Source: Nitrospira defluvii | Lineage (GTDB): Bacteria; Nitrospirota; Nitrospiria; Nitrospirales; Nitrospiraceae | Length of the DNA: 5,337 bases | NCBI GenBank assembly: GCA_016199015.1 | Contig: JACQHN010000462.1 | Location: 1 to 5,337 of the forward strand | Direction of reading: 5' to 3' | In this document: in pieces, positions 5,089 through 5,337 of the stretch | Numbering within the stretch: position 1 is the stretch's first letter | Layout of the letters: each line of letters starts with the position of its first letter | Notes under the pieces: generated by a model | The model's input: only the letters and a program-made list of their open reading frames with translations | Database searches by the model: none | What the model was told of the DNA's origin: nothing | Made by a program: the position numbers and the translations under genes

Positions 5089-5337
5089 ATGCTCGAACTT
5101 CTCGCCTACGATTTCATGCAACGCTCACTCCTGGCGGCGGCGCTGGTGGGCGCAGTCTGTTCCGTCATCGGCGTGTTTGTGGTGTTACGCGGCTTGGCCT
5201 TCGCAGGGGCCGGCACCGCCCATGCCGCATTTGCCGGCGTCACCTTGGCCTACCTGCTGGGCCTCCCGCCCCTCAGTCTCGCGATTGTGTTCGGATTGGC
5301 AACCGTCTGGATCACCGGCTGGGTCGAGGAGAAAGGC
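5089..5337 (+). CDS. znuB: Metal ABC transporter permease, N-terminal part (ZnuB type)
   Basis: This is the membrane channel subunit of the same importer, ABC-3 family (COG1108), cut by the window edge after 83 residues. Full-length members have about 260-290 residues. The start MLELLAYDFMQRSLLAAALVG matches the family pattern (FMQ-R-A/S-LLA), followed by IGVFVVLRGLAFAG (27-40) and the GTAHAAFAGVTLAYLLGL segment (42-59) with its characteristic His45. Three hydrophobic segments are visible at about 13-33, 37-59 and 61-78. The ATG at 5089 aligns with the usual family N-terminus. No Shine-Dalgarno lies in the 20 nt before it, which follow directly on the stem-loop. Co-transcription with the two upstream genes is expected from order and orientation despite the 105-nt gap. 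Confidence 0.92.
   Translation, partial: MLELLAYDFMQRSLLAAALVGAVCSVIGVFVVLRGLAFAGAGTAHAAFAGVTLAYLLGLPPLSLAIVFGLATVWITGWVEEKG

Noticed and set aside
1..5337. CRISPR array, tRNA, rRNA, toxin-antitoxin or phage defence genes
   Set aside because: No regularly spaced repeats, cloverleaf sequences or defence-type domains were found. All substantial genes are assigned to ordinary families.

Overview
The window looks like bacterial chromosome with moderately high GC. The best guess for the source is a Nitrospira-type bacterium (phylum Nitrospirota). That guess rests on recalled similarity of the protein sequences, and of the dispersed repeat near the left end, to Nitrospira genomes. No rRNA or other taxonomic marker is present, so it is an inference.

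Layout, left to right. Positions 1-61 may hold the first codons of a minus-strand gene running off the window. Positions 62-746 hold no convincing gene. Inside this stretch, about 100-380 is a repeat-like element bounded by imperfect terminal inverted repeats and filled with small palindromes. A plus-strand gene at 747-1268 encodes a small exported TPR protein resembling the C-terminal half of the Tol-Pal protein YbgF/CpoB. It faces a minus-strand pair: anmK (3050-1866, anhydro-N-acetylmuramic acid kinase, peptidoglycan recycling), followed after 16 nt by a membrane-anchored DUF2726-like protein (1849-1331). Divergent from anmK, and continuing to the right edge, is a plus-strand metal-uptake operon of the ZnuABC/TroABC type. 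It has a periplasmic metal-binding protein (3217-4143), an ATPase (4204-4983) and the first 83 residues of the permease (5089 onward).

How the genes work together. The three transporter genes form one import system: the binding protein captures a divalent metal (probably zinc, possibly manganese) in the periplasm, the permease forms the channel and the ATPase drives it. AnmK phosphorylates and opens anhydro-MurNAc recovered from cell-wall turnover. The CpoB-like protein probably also acts in the periplasm. Nothing ties the envelope genes functionally to the metal transporter beyond adjacency.

No wholly new system is visible. The points most worth a second look are a Cys/His cluster and a His tail in the transporter ATPase, the apparent loss of the usual acidic fourth metal ligand in the binding protein, a long imperfect stem-loop between the ATPase and permease genes, the lack of Shine-Dalgarno sequences before all three transporter genes (the first may be leaderless), and the repeat element on the left.
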